From: Deltaproteobacteria bacterium | GTDB lineage: Bacteria > Myxococcota_A > UBA796 > CAJQPC01 | DNA: 64,000 bases | Reading direction: 5' to 3' | NCBI GenBank assembly: GCA_016717595.1 | Contig: JADKFE010000001.1 | Coordinates: 124,001-188,000 of the forward strand | Shown: positions 52,101-60,733 of the stretch, in pieces | How the letters are laid out: every line of letters begins with the position of its first letter | How positions within the stretch are numbered: position 1 is the stretch's first letter | The notes under the pieces: generated by a model | What the model saw: the letters and a program-made list of their open reading frames with translations, nothing else | The model's database searches: none | What the model was told of the DNA's origin: nothing | Position numbers and translations under genes: made by a program

Positions 52101-52931
52101 ATGACGCCGCCTGAGCTCAGCCTACACCCCCTCCCAAACCTTGAGCCGCCCCCCGGGCTCTACGCCCCGGCGCCCCTGGCCGACGCGCGGCCATTGCCCG
52201 GCTGGGACGAACGAATCCACCGCTTCTCTGTGGCCGAGGCGCGGAAGCGGCCGGGTGAGTTCACGCCGCTCACCGTCGATGTGAAGCTCGGCGTAGGCTT
52301 CAACGCCTTCTCCGGCGGGCCGCTGGGCCTGGCGCTGAGCTTCTTCTCTTGGGTCGGGCTCAACGGCGCCGTCGATGTCGGCGTCTACCAACGGGAGGGG
52401 CTGAGCGTCGGCGTGGGCCTGGAGGGCTTTAACGATCGCCCGTTCCTCTCCGAGCGCCTCGGCGAGTGGGCGCTCAACACCTTGGGTGATCTCTCTGGGC
52501 GCACCGCGGGCGACTGGGACATCACGATGTGGCACCGGGGCTTCGCCGGGCGCGTCACCCTGCACGTCACCCCCAAAACTTTGGGCGCAGGCGGTCGAAA
52601 GGGCCTGGATCCCTACGTCGTCGGTGTGCTCGGCCCGCGCTGGTCTCGCTCCGCGATCTCCTACACCAGCGAGAGCCTGGGCCAAGGCAGCGCTGAGTAC
52701 CGCGAGAAGGGCCTGCGCGGCGGGTTTGGGGTGGGCCTCAACGGCGTAGGCGAGTCGGGCCTCGTCGGCGCCGTCGAGCTTCGTTACCTCGCGGGGATCT
52801 CGTTCCAGACGTCCACCGCGGTGAACGTCACCAACGCCGAGGGCGAGCCGTTGGTGGTCTGGGAGCAGGCGCGCTGGGAGCGCCCGCCCCGGGGCTTCTC
52901 GTGGGGCTTCTCGTTGGGATACCGCTTTTAG
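52101..52931 (+). CDS. Outer-membrane beta-barrel-like hypothetical protein
   Basis: A 276-residue protein divergent from the MNIO gene (66 bp apart). No signal peptide is visible from the ATG at 52101; the first 45 residues are Pro-rich. From about residue 55 amphipathic strands alternate with Gly-rich turns (VDVKLGVGFNAFSGGPLGLALSFFSWVGLNGAVDVGVYQ, LRGGFGVGLNGVGESGLVGAVELRYLAGISF), and the protein ends GFSLGYRF with a terminal Phe, as in outer-membrane barrels. An upstream start outside the apparent ORF, or a non-canonical signal, is possible. A link to the MNIO operon is conceivable. Confidence 0.6.
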   Translation: MTPPELSLHPLPNLEPPPGLYAPAPLADARPLPGWDERIHRFSVAEARKRPGEFTPLTVDVKLGVGFNAFSGGPLGLALSFFSWVGLNGAVDVGVYQREGLSVGVGLEGFNDRPFLSERLGEWALNTLGDLSGRTAGDWDITMWHRGFAGRVTLHVTPKTLGAGGRKGLDPYVVGVLGPRWSRSAISYTSESLGQGSAEYREKGLRGGFGVGLNGVGESGLVGAVELRYLAGISFQTSTAVNVTNAEGEPLVVWEQARWERPPRGFSWGFSLGYRF

Positions 52932-53557
52932 GGCTCAGCGGGGATCGAGGCCAAAGGGCCTGAGGCCTTGGGCCGACCGCTCAGCTCACACATGTTCGTG
53001 ATCCGCTCGCCGAAGAAGAGCTGGCCGTTTGAGAGCGCGACCACGTCGTGATCCGTGGGGCACTCGGCGATGGGGTGGGCCACGCCGATGCAGCCCGTGG
53101 CGCTCACGTCTTGGGGCACGTCCACCTCCCAGGCGTTCGCCCCGCAGCCCGCGCCGGTGAAGGTATCAGCGAGGCCCTGGTCTTTGGCGGTCCAGACGAT
53201 GGTGCCGAAGGCGAAGTCACCTTCAGTGGCGCCGGGCACGATCTGGGAGAGGCCGCCCAAGGTGTAGGGGCCGGTGATCTCCACGGTGAACAGCGCGTAG
53301 CTGCAGGCCTCGTCACCGAAGATGCCCAGGTCGAGGGTCCAGGTGTCCGCGGTGAGGGTGAAGTCGCGGGTGAGGTAGCTCTTGCCGCCTTGGCCGTCAT
53401 CGTAGGCCTCGCAGCCGCCGCTGGCCCAGCGCCCGGCGAGTTCCGCGCCGGTCAGGGCCGCGGGGGCGGCGTCGGAGTCCGCGGCGCTCTCGACGGGGGC
53501 GTCCTTGGGGCCGCAGGCGAAGGTGAAGGGGATCAGGGCGGCGAGGCGGATGTTCAT
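52928..53557 (-). CDS. APCDD1-like domain lipoprotein
   Basis: A 209-residue lipoprotein (MNIRLAALIPFTFAC, lipobox Cys15) with a linker rich in Ala/Asp/Ser. The domain pattern is a Cys-rich beta-barrel: GRWASGGCEAY, YLTRDFTLTADTWTLDLGIFGDEACSYALFTVEITGPYTLGG, GATEGDFAFG, ADTFTGAGCGANAWEV, ATGCIGVAHPIAECPTDHDVVAL and LFFGERITNMC. This resembles the APCDD1 domain of animal Wnt-inhibitor proteins, which also occurs in some bacterial proteins; the bacterial role is unknown. It is divergent from the LysR regulator gene (83 bp apart), which may control it. Confidence 0.68.
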   Translation of the reverse strand: MNIRLAALIPFTFACGPKDAPVESAADSDAAPAALTGAELAGRWASGGCEAYDDGQGGKSYLTRDFTLTADTWTLDLGIFGDEACSYALFTVEITGPYTLGGLSQIVPGATEGDFAFGTIVWTAKDQGLADTFTGAGCGANAWEVDVPQDVSATGCIGVAHPIAECPTDHDVVALSNGQLFFGERITNMCELSGRPKASGPLASIPAEP

Positions 53558-53640
53558 GGTGACCTCCAGTCAGGTTGGTTGGCCCCCTCAATCTCGCCCA
53601 GGGATATGATTGAATCCAGTGCATAGAACTGGAGCGTCAT

Positions 53641-54549
53641 GTGAACAAGATTGAGCTCTCACGTCTCGACCTCAACCTCTTGGTCACCCTGAGCGTGCTG
53701 TTGGAGGAGCGCAGCGTGACCGCCGCCGGTCGCCGCCTGGGGCGCACCCCCTCGGCGATGAGCCACGCCTTGGGCCGCCTTCGTGAGATGCTCGGCGACC
53801 CGCTGTTTGTGCGTGTGGGCCACCGTCTGCAGCCCACGCCCGTCGCGGAGTCTCTGAGCGCGCCGCTCCACGACACGCTCAGCGCCGTCGAGGCGCTCCT
53901 CCGCCAGGGCCCCTTTGAGCCCGCCCGATCCGACCGCACCTTTCGGGTGGTCGCCAGCGACTACCTGCAGCGTGTGCTCTTGCCGGAGCTCGTCGCGCGG
54001 CTGCGGGAGGAGGCCCCGGGGGTTGACCTTCGCCTGCTGCCCGTCGTCCCCAACCTCGCCGCCGCCTTGGCCGACGACACCGCCGACCTCGCCTTGGGCG
54101 TCTCCTATTCTGCCCCCGAGCGCCTCAAGATGCGCACGCTCTGCGCCGATCAGTTCGTCTGTGTGGCGAGGCCCGAGTCATGGCGCTGCGGCGACGACGT
54201 GGCGGCCTGGGCGGATCTGCCCCACGCCCTCGTCGCGCCTGGCCTCGCCGTGGGCAGCACCGTCGATCGTGCCCTCGCCGAGCGGGGCCTGCGCCGCCGC
54301 GTCGTCGTCACGATGCCGCACTTCTTGGCGGCCATCGCCGTCGTAGAGCGCTCCGACCTGGTGGTGACCTTGCCCGAGCGCCTCGCCCGCGCCTTGGCGC
54401 CCCCGGGGCTCTTGATTCGCCCGCCGCCGATCCCCCTGGCGCCGCTGGAGCTCGTGAGCCTCTGGCACCCGCGGGTTCACGCCGACCCGTCCCACCGCTG
54501 GCTGCGAGAGCTCGTTCTTCGGGCCGCCCGCGGCGGGGATGGATTCTGA
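53641..54549 (+). CDS. LysR-family transcriptional regulator
   Basis: A 302-residue protein from the GTG at 53641. The helix-turn-helix is LDLNLLVTLSVLLEERSVTAAGRRLGRTPSAMSHALGRLREMLGDPLFVR, followed by the substrate-binding region (RTFRVVASDYLQRVLLPELVARLREEAPGVDLRLLPV). The NodD/SyrM-type end of the first domain (GHRLQPTPVAESL) is typical. It probably regulates the divergent APCDD1-like lipoprotein gene, and binds a small inducer. The ligand is unknown. Confidence 0.9.
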   Translation: MNKIELSRLDLNLLVTLSVLLEERSVTAAGRRLGRTPSAMSHALGRLREMLGDPLFVRVGHRLQPTPVAESLSAPLHDTLSAVEALLRQGPFEPARSDRTFRVVASDYLQRVLLPELVARLREEAPGVDLRLLPVVPNLAAALADDTADLALGVSYSAPERLKMRTLCADQFVCVARPESWRCGDDVAAWADLPHALVAPGLAVGSTVDRALAERGLRRRVVVTMPHFLAAIAVVERSDLVVTLPERLARALAPPGLLIRPPPIPLAPLELVSLWHPRVHADPSHRWLRELVLRAARGGDGF

Positions 54550-54632
54550 CCCCGGTCTACGATCGTGTCGGACGTCTGGGCATTTTGGAGGTAGAGTGCT
54601 GCGAGAACAGCGACTTATCTCCAGGAGACCCC

Positions 54633-55817
54633 ATGAGCGGTGGTCAGACCCGGCGGCCTCAGCAGACCCAAGAAGAGCGAGATCAGCGCACCTTTGACCG
54701 CACCTGCAGCTCCCCCGCGCCCACCAACCTCGACACCCGGCCCTTCTTGGGCAAGAGCTTCACCCAGAGCGACGGGGTGAGCGCCGAGGGGCGGGTCGGG
54801 CGATTTGGTGGGGTGAACCCTACCTTACGCGGTCGCCTCGACGCCGTAGAGGCCGAGCTCAACACCCGCTGGGGGGCCACCCCAGAGGATCAGCGCCTCA
54901 AGCCCGACGGCAGCCGGGCGAGCACCGTCGCCGACTGGTGCGGCGTGCGGGGCAGCCACATCGGCTGGCGACCGGATCGCAGCGGCCATCACCGCAGCGG
55001 CTCGGCCATTGACATCGACGCCTCGGCCAACCCCTACATCGCGATCCGGCAGACCAACACGGCCGAGGACGGCACCACGACGGAGAGCTTCGGCGGCGAG
55101 GAGGCCGGGCGCATCAACCGTCAGGCGCGAGGCCCCGCCGGGGCCCAACGTGACGCCGCCCAAGACGTGAACGCCCAGCGCTCCCAGGCCGTGGCCGTGT
55201 ACGACCGGGCCCGCACCTTCGCCGGTGAGCAGGGCCAGGCGAACGTCGCCCCTCGCAGCGGCGGCGAGACCGCGGGCGCCCAGTACGACCGGATGCGCGC
55301 CGCGTCGGATCACCTCAGCCAATACCTCGGCCTCGTGTTTCGCACCGCGCCGGGCACGGTCTCCCGCCGCCCCGTCGAGGACCCCCAGAACGCCGAGCGT
55401 GACGTGCTCATCGCCGCCATCGCCGAGGCGAACCCCCAGGCCGCCTCCGTCGCCGCGATCCAGGCCCACCTCACCGCCCACCCCAACCCGGCGTGGACGC
55501 TCAGCGCGGACGAGACCTATGTTCAGATCCTGCGGGACTACGAGAGCGTGCGTATCCCCATGCAGCACGGCGCGGTGACCACGACGCCAGGCCGCACCCG
55601 CAACCCCGCCGCCGGGTTCTTACAGTTCACCCGCAGCTTCACCGAGGTGATGGCGAACACCGGGCGCCTGCGCTGGGGCGGCACCAGCATGGGCATGGAG
55701 AGCGGCGACATGATGCACTTTGACCTCGACCGCGCCGCCGAGGAGGTGCCCGCCGGGGTCTGCGCTGCGGGACCGCAGAGCGCGGCGGCGACGTCGGGGG
55801 GTGGCGGCGGGAGCTAA
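54633..55817 (+). CDS. M15-like zinc peptidase domain protein (D-Ala-D-Ala carboxypeptidase fold)
   Basis: A 394-residue protein from the ATG at 54633 (CAGGAG upstream). No signal peptide is visible. Zinc-peptidase M15 features are WCGVRGSHIGWRPDRSGHHRSGSAIDID (HxxGxAxD-type) and MMHFDLDRA near the C-terminus, which gives the second His. Between them lies a long Ala/Gln/Arg-rich helical insertion (RINRQARGPAGAQRDAAQD) of about 230 residues. It ends in a Gly/Ser tail. M15 enzymes cleave peptidoglycan peptides. Cytoplasmic location or a non-classical secretion route is unexplained. It might be a toxin-like or phage-type endopeptidase. Confidence 0.65.
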   Translation: MSGGQTRRPQQTQEERDQRTFDRTCSSPAPTNLDTRPFLGKSFTQSDGVSAEGRVGRFGGVNPTLRGRLDAVEAELNTRWGATPEDQRLKPDGSRASTVADWCGVRGSHIGWRPDRSGHHRSGSAIDIDASANPYIAIRQTNTAEDGTTTESFGGEEAGRINRQARGPAGAQRDAAQDVNAQRSQAVAVYDRARTFAGEQGQANVAPRSGGETAGAQYDRMRAASDHLSQYLGLVFRTAPGTVSRRPVEDPQNAERDVLIAAIAEANPQAASVAAIQAHLTAHPNPAWTLSADETYVQILRDYESVRIPMQHGAVTTTPGRTRNPAAGFLQFTRSFTEVMANTGRLRWGGTSMGMESGDMMHFDLDRAAEEVPAGVCAAGPQSAAATSGGGGGS

Positions 55818-55939
55818 GCCCGGGGGCTCGCTGGTGAGGTCTGGAGCGTCTCAGAATGATGAAGATCGGGAGATCGATCTTCTCCGCCCGGTGGTCTATA
55901 CTCTCCAGCTACCCAGATCGCCCTCTCGCGGACCCAACG

Positions 55940-56326
55940 ATGACCGAGCAGGAGAGAGAGACCCTCGCACGACAGACCCTCCTCCAGCTTGAGGAGGACC
56001 ACGCGCGTCGTGTCGCCCGCCTCACGACGGTGAGCCGCGAAGAGGAGTCCCGCAAAGCCAGCGACGGCGAGCGAGAGCGCGCTCGCCTCGTCTTAGAGAC
56101 CCGCCAGCGGTTCTACGAGGAGCGCGGGTACGTCAGCTACACGAACTCTCGGGGTGAGGTGGAGTGGCTGCTGCCCGATGAGGCCGCGCGCCGAGTTCGC
56201 CGCCGCGACCGCCACAATCGCCATTTGGCGCAGTCCAGCGAGGCCCGACGCCGCTGGGTGCTCCTCGGCGTCACCGTCGGGTGTTTCCTGTTGGGCGCCC
56301 TGGGCCTCATGGTGCTGACCCGCTAA
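55940..56326 (+). CDS. Small C-tail-anchored coiled-coil protein
   Basis: A 128-residue protein from the ATG at 55940. It is highly charged and helical (TLARQTLLQLEEDHARRVARLTTVSREEESRKASDGERERARLVLETRQRFYEERG), consistent with a coiled coil, followed by a basic stretch (RRVRRRDRHNRHLAQSSEARRRW) and a single C-terminal hydrophobic helix (VLLGVTVGCFLLGALGLMVL). It is therefore a predicted tail-anchored inner-membrane protein. No family is recognised. It lies 54 bp upstream of the ROK-family gene. Confidence 0.62.
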   Translation: MTEQERETLARQTLLQLEEDHARRVARLTTVSREEESRKASDGERERARLVLETRQRFYEERGYVSYTNSRGEVEWLLPDEAARRVRRRDRHNRHLAQSSEARRRWVLLGVTVGCFLLGALGLMVLTR

Positions 56327-56380
56327 GACGGGCGTGCCGCCCGGTCACCTCGGCGGTCCAACGCGCCGAGGACTCTCCCG

Positions 56381-57688
56381 ATGGCCGACGCTCAGCCGCC
56401 TCTGACCCTAGACCAGGCCCACCAAGCCCTGCGCCACAGCCCCAAGGCGCGGCCTTGGCGGGTGCATTTCCGGTTTGGGTATGGCAACAACGCCCAGACC
56501 AAAGAGATGACCCTCTTGGCCCCGCCCGACCGGGGCGCCCTCGTGCTGCTGCGGGTGCACAATGGCATCTTGCTGCTTCAGCCCGCGTCAGTGAGGGTCT
56601 ACGCCCCCGTCGAGGAGTCCGAGCTAGAGCCGCTTCTGGGCAGCCTACGCGGGATTCACAACATCCCGATCACCATCAACGACGCCTCAGCGCCGCCGTT
56701 TGGGGAGCGCCCCGTCGATGTGCCCGCCGTCGAGGTGCGGGAGCGCCCTGAGCCGATGGGTGACCTGCTCGCCTTGGGCCTCGACATCGGCGGCACGGGC
56801 ATGAAGGCCTGCGCCGTGCGAGACGGGCGCATCGTGCGGTTTGGTCAGGCCGAGACCTGGCCCGAGGGGGAGCGCGGCTTAGACTCCTTGGTCACCCGGG
56901 GCCGGGCCCTGATCGAGAAGGTGCGTGAGGGGGAGGCCGCGGGCAGCCTCGGCGTGGGGTTCGCCTCGCCCATGGGCGTCGGCGGGCAGGTCGTGGGCCT
57001 GAGCACGGTGATGCAGCAGCGGCTCGGCGAAGGCGTCAACCTAAGCCACCTGCCCGCACGTTTCGCCGAGGGCATCGTGGACGGCCCCGTGGCGTTCTTC
57101 AACGATCTCGCGAACCTCGGGCGCTCATTGTCCGGCGAGGGCCGCCGCCGCCTGCTCCGCCTCCAGGTGGGCACGTCGTTTGGGGGCTGCTGGATCGACG
57201 CCGACGGCACGGTGAACGCCGCGGAGCTTGGCCGCCTGATCATCGACGCCCGCCCCGACGCCCGGGAGCACACCTACCTGCCTCTGCGCGGCGCGATGAA
57301 GAGTTACCTCTCCAACTACGGCCTCGCGCTCACCTACGAGGAGGTCGTCGGCGAGGCGGTCACCGCCCGAGACGTCGGCTTCCGTTGGCGAGATCTCAAC
57401 CAGGCCCAAGATCCCCGCGGTCAGGCGCTGATGGACTGGTTCTTGGCCTGGATCGACGGGGTCGTCGCCGAGGCGCGCTGCTTCTTGCCGGGGCTGCGGG
57501 AGGTCGAGATCGGCGGCTCGATGCTCCAAGAGGGCACCGGCCGCGCCTTGCGCCCGGCCTTGGAGCAGCGCTCCCAAGAGGTGACGCTCACCTTGGCCCG
57601 GGATCCTGGCTACGACGGCGCCTTGGCCGCCGCGCGGGCGCCCTTGTTGATGACGCCCCTGCGCGGCCTGCGGCGCCTGGGCTGCTGA
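56381..57688 (+). CDS. ROK-family sugar-kinase-like protein with N-terminal extension
   Basis: A 435-residue protein. Residues 1-125 are a separate alpha/beta domain (HFRFGYGNNAQTKEMTLLAPPDRGALVLLRVHNGILLLQP) with no known family. The ROK/ASKHA kinase part begins with the phosphate-1 loop LALGLDIGGTGMKACAV (Asp135) and contains SLGVGFASPMG, FFNDLANLGRSL and LRLQVGTSFGGCWID, but the ROK zinc motif CxCGxxGCxE is absent. It may phosphorylate a hexose or bind one as a regulator. The glycogen cluster 50 kb away gives no direct context. Confidence 0.72.
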   Translation: MADAQPPLTLDQAHQALRHSPKARPWRVHFRFGYGNNAQTKEMTLLAPPDRGALVLLRVHNGILLLQPASVRVYAPVEESELEPLLGSLRGIHNIPITINDASAPPFGERPVDVPAVEVRERPEPMGDLLALGLDIGGTGMKACAVRDGRIVRFGQAETWPEGERGLDSLVTRGRALIEKVREGEAAGSLGVGFASPMGVGGQVVGLSTVMQQRLGEGVNLSHLPARFAEGIVDGPVAFFNDLANLGRSLSGEGRRRLLRLQVGTSFGGCWIDADGTVNAAELGRLIIDARPDAREHTYLPLRGAMKSYLSNYGLALTYEEVVGEAVTARDVGFRWRDLNQAQDPRGQALMDWFLAWIDGVVAEARCFLPGLREVEIGGSMLQEGTGRALRPALEQRSQEVTLTLARDPGYDGALAAARAPLLMTPLRGLRRLGC

Positions 57689-57771
57689 GCTCGTGGGTGG
57701 TTGGGCCCTCCGGGCGCCGCTCACCATCGCCCGGCGCCAAGCCGAGGCGTTGAACGGGTTAAGCAGCTTGA

Positions 57772-58740
57772 ATGACGATCTACCGCTGGGATCTCGACAA
57801 GACCTACCTGGAGACGGACTTCCACTCCTGGCGTGGGCTCTACCGGAGCGCGACGGAGCCCGCGCACGAGAAGCGCAACGTGCCGGGCTCGGCGTCGTTG
57901 CTGCGCGCCTTGGCGAGCGAGCGCGGCGCCAAGGTGGTCATCGTGAGCGGATCACCGACGCAGCTCCGCGAGGTGCTCACCGAGAAGCTGCGCTTAGACG
58001 GCGTTCGTTTTGATGAGCTGCACCTCAAGGACAACCTCGGGAACCTCAAGCGTGGGCGGTTCCGGGCGATCAAGGGCCAGTTTGGCTACAAGCTGCCGCT
58101 CTTGCTTCAGGGGCGCGTCGGCTTGGGCTCGGGCAACCGCGAGATGCTCTTTGGTGACGACGCGGAGGTCGACGCGCTCGTGTACTCGGTCTTCGCCGAC
58201 GTGGTCGCCGGGCGCCTGCGGGCCGCGGAGCTCTCGCGCATCATGGAGGCCGCCGGCGCTTACCCCGACGCCATCTCGACCGCCTTGGCCACGCTGCCGC
58301 AGATCGCCACGGGCGACGTCGTAGACCGCATCTTTATCCACCTGGATCGGGGCATGCCCCCGGCGCACTTCGCCGAGCTCGGCGGGCGTGTGGTGCCGGT
58401 CTACTCGTGGTTTCAGGCGGCGCTGGTGCTCGTCGAGGCCGGGCGGCTCACCCCACAGAGCGCGCTCACCGTCGGCGAAGAGCTGCTCAAGGCGCGTGCG
58501 CTCACGGTCACCGCCTTGGCCAACCACGTTCAGGATCTTCTGCGGCGCCGCCTGGTGAGCCCGTCCATCGGCCCGCGGCTAGAGGCCGCCGCGGATGAGG
58601 CCTTGGCCGATCTCGCCGCGAGCTGCGCGGTGCGCGCGGCCTGGCTCGGCCCCATCGAGGGGGTGGCGCCGCCGCTGCGCCCCGCGCACATCGACTACCT
58701 CAGCCTGCTCGGGCGCTTTGGCAAGAAGGAGGAGGGCTGA
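57772..58740 (+). CDS. HAD-superfamily protein, App1/DUF2183-like
   Basis: A 322-residue protein. The HAD motif I is YRWDLDKTYLETDF (DxDxT, nucleophile Asp7). Motif II is VVIVSGSPTQL and motif IV is LFGDDAEVDALVY. HLKDNLGNLKRGRFRAIKGQFGYKLPLL gives the basic motif III and cap region. The pattern resembles phosphatidate phosphatase App1-like catalytic domains, usually fused to other domains. The C-terminal half is helical. It is coupled (TGATG) to the small His protein of the phosphorelay. Confidence 0.75.
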   Translation: MTIYRWDLDKTYLETDFHSWRGLYRSATEPAHEKRNVPGSASLLRALASERGAKVVIVSGSPTQLREVLTEKLRLDGVRFDELHLKDNLGNLKRGRFRAIKGQFGYKLPLLLQGRVGLGSGNREMLFGDDAEVDALVYSVFADVVAGRLRAAELSRIMEAAGAYPDAISTALATLPQIATGDVVDRIFIHLDRGMPPAHFAELGGRVVPVYSWFQAALVLVEAGRLTPQSALTVGEELLKARALTVTALANHVQDLLRRRLVSPSIGPRLEAAADEALADLAASCAVRAAWLGPIEGVAPPLRPAHIDYLSLLGRFGKKEEG

Positions 58741-59123
58741 TGCCGCACCCGGCGCTGCAGGCCGCGTTAGACGCCCGGCATGACCTGGGAAAATATGTGA
58801 GCCTCAACCTGCGCTTCTTGGCGCCCGACGCCGATCGTGCGGCGCTGCGTGAGGCGCTGATCGCGGATCTCACCCAGACCCGCCGCGGGCAGAGCGGGTG
58901 CGAGTCCGCGCCAGAGGTGTGGGCGGCCTGTCGTGGGGGCCTCCCGCCCGCCGCGCCCGAGACCGAGGAGGTAGACAAGGCGATTCAACACATACAGTCG
59001 CAGCTCCCCGGGCTGATGAACGACAGCCTCGATGACGACGCGCTCCAGGCGCTCGCCCAGGCGGCACGAGGCGTCACCACGGCGCTCACGGCGCTCACCC
59101 GACGACTCAAGGACGCCCGCTGA
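58740..59123 (+). CDS. Small helical protein with histidine box, possible phosphotransfer protein
   Basis: A 127-residue protein with no signal peptide. LQAALDARHDLGKYVSLNLRFL (His14) resembles the H box of the kinase two genes downstream (ALTAMRHEVIKHNTTVLKTV): both have Arg-His-Asp/Glu-x-x-Lys. The rest is helical (VDKAIQHIQSQLPGL, ALAQAARGVTTALTALTRRL). It overlaps its neighbours at both ends (TGATG and ATG/TGA), so it belongs to the REC/sigma-54/TPR-kinase operon. A role as a histidine phosphotransfer domain is inference. It could equally be a kinase regulator. Confidence 0.55.
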   Translation: MPHPALQAALDARHDLGKYVSLNLRFLAPDADRAALREALIADLTQTRRGQSGCESAPEVWAACRGGLPPAAPETEEVDKAIQHIQSQLPGLMNDSLDDDALQALAQAARGVTTALTALTRRLKDAR

Positions 59124-60733
59124 TGGCCCGTCTGTTGATGGTGGATGATCAGGATCGGTACGCGACGCTGGTGCGCCGCGCCTTGCCCGAGCACGAGCTC
59201 GTGGGGCCCACACGCTCGTGGGCCGAGACCAAGGCGGCCCTGCGTCGTCTGGGGCGCGGCGTCGATGTGGTGCTGCTGGATGTTCATTTTGACATCCCCG
59301 AGGCCGATCTCCTCGGGCTGCCCGAGTCGCCAAGCCCCAAAGACGTCGAGCGCGCCCGGCGCCAGCAGGGTCTACACATCTTAGAGGCCCTGCGCGGGAG
59401 CCACCCCGATCTGGCCGTGCTGTTGATGACCAGCCGGGATGACCTGCCCCTGGAGCAGGCCGCCGAGCGCCACCACGCTGAAGAATACACCTACTTCTTA
59501 GACGACGACCTCGCCGACGCCGACGCCCTGCGCGCCCAGATCGCGAACATCCTCGCCGCCCAGGCCGGAGAAGACAGCGACGGCCCGGTGTTCTGGGGGC
59601 GAAACCCGGCGCTGCGCCGCATCCGCGCCCAGCTCCTCACCTTGGCCCGGGGGCGGCTGCCGATCGTGCTGGGTGGCCCCACGGGCACAGGAAAGAGCCT
59701 CATCGCCCGGCACTTCATTCACCCGCGCTCGGGGCGAGAGGGCCGCTTCGTCTCGGTTGATCTCTCGACGATGCCCAAAGACCTTGTCACCGCCCACCTC
59801 TTCGGCGCCGCGCGGGGCAGCTACACCGGCGCCGTGGCCGACCGCAAAGGCGCGTTTGAGGAGGCCTCTGGCGGCACGCTGTTTCTGGACGAGATCGGCA
59901 ACCTCGCGGAAGACGTCCAGAAGATGCTGTTGACCGTGCTGCAAGAGGGCGTGGTCACCCGTCTGGGCGACATGAAGGAGCGCCCCGTAGACGTGAAGCT
60001 CGTCGTGGCCACCCATGAGGATCTCCCCGCGCTCGTGCGCCAAGGCCGGTTTCGCGCCGATCTTTACATGCGCCTCAACCCCGCGTGTACGGTCTTGCTG
60101 CCGCCGCTTCGTGAGCGCCTGGGCGATCTCAACCGCCTGATCGAAGAGAGCTTTGAGAAGGCGCTCGCCGGGCCCTACCTGCGGGAGCTCGTCGAGGTCT
60201 ACACACAGTCCTACGGCCTCACCGGGGCCAAGCTCACCTTGACCACAGGCGACGAGGTGCCCGAGCCCGAGCCCGGCCTGCTGTGGGTGCTCCTGCCCCA
60301 GAAGGCCCTGGTGCTCCTGCGCCGCCACCCTTGGCCGGGAAACCTGCGCGAGCTGGTGATGACCATCGAGAACGCCCTGGTGTTCAGCTTCGCCGAGCTG
60401 GCGCAGCTTCGTGAGGTGGAGCGGCCGGATCTGGTGCAGCTTCGCCCCAAGCTCATCCGGGATCTGCTGCGCACCGGGGATCTCGACACAAACGAGCTGC
60501 CCGCGGATGGCTGGCGAGTGGAGGTCTCGGTGCGGGCCGCCGAGTCGCTCAACGACGTGGCGTTGGACATTGAGCGGCAGTATTTCTCCGCGTTGTGGCG
60601 GGCGTATGATGGGGACTTTCGGGAGATGGCGCGCTGCTTGATGAACGATCCCGACTGCGCACGAAAGGTGCAGCTCCGCTTCAACCAGCTCGGCCTGAAG
60701 GTGCGTGACATGCGCGGGAGGGCTGAAGGTTGA
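59123..60733 (+). CDS. NtrC-like response regulator with REC insertion and GSYTGA loop
   Basis: A 536-residue protein. The receiver domain has VDD (Asp8, Asp9) and phosphoacceptor Asp53 in VVLLDVHFD, but an insertion of about 30 residues (IPEADLLGLPESPSPKDVERARRQQ) follows beta-3. The AAA+ domain has Walker A LGGPTGTGKSLIA and Walker B GGTLFLDEIG. The sigma-54 contact loop reads GSYTGA (residues 232-237) instead of GAFTGA. WPGNLRELV is present, but the C-terminal helix-turn-helix is divergent (NDVALDIERQYFSALWRAYDGDFREMARCLM). It may be a sigma-54 activator or a related AAA+ regulator. Confidence 0.83.
   Translation: MARLLMVDDQDRYATLVRRALPEHELVGPTRSWAETKAALRRLGRGVDVVLLDVHFDIPEADLLGLPESPSPKDVERARRQQGLHILEALRGSHPDLAVLLMTSRDDLPLEQAAERHHAEEYTYFLDDDLADADALRAQIANILAAQAGEDSDGPVFWGRNPALRRIRAQLLTLARGRLPIVLGGPTGTGKSLIARHFIHPRSGREGRFVSVDLSTMPKDLVTAHLFGAARGSYTGAVADRKGAFEEASGGTLFLDEIGNLAEDVQKMLLTVLQEGVVTRLGDMKERPVDVKLVVATHEDLPALVRQGRFRADLYMRLNPACTVLLPPLRERLGDLNRLIEESFEKALAGPYLRELVEVYTQSYGLTGAKLTLTTGDEVPEPEPGLLWVLLPQKALVLLRRHPWPGNLRELVMTIENALVFSFAELAQLREVERPDLVQLRPKLIRDLLRTGDLDTNELPADGWRVEVSVRAAESLNDVALDIERQYFSALWRAYDGDFREMARCLMNDPDCARKVQLRFNQLGLKVRDMRGRAEG

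Noticed and set aside
52100..53640. RiPP precursor peptide next to the MNIO gene
   Set aside because: No short Cys- or Asp-rich ORF with a ribosome-binding site was found. The APCDD1-like lipoprotein has scattered Cys but is a folded domain.
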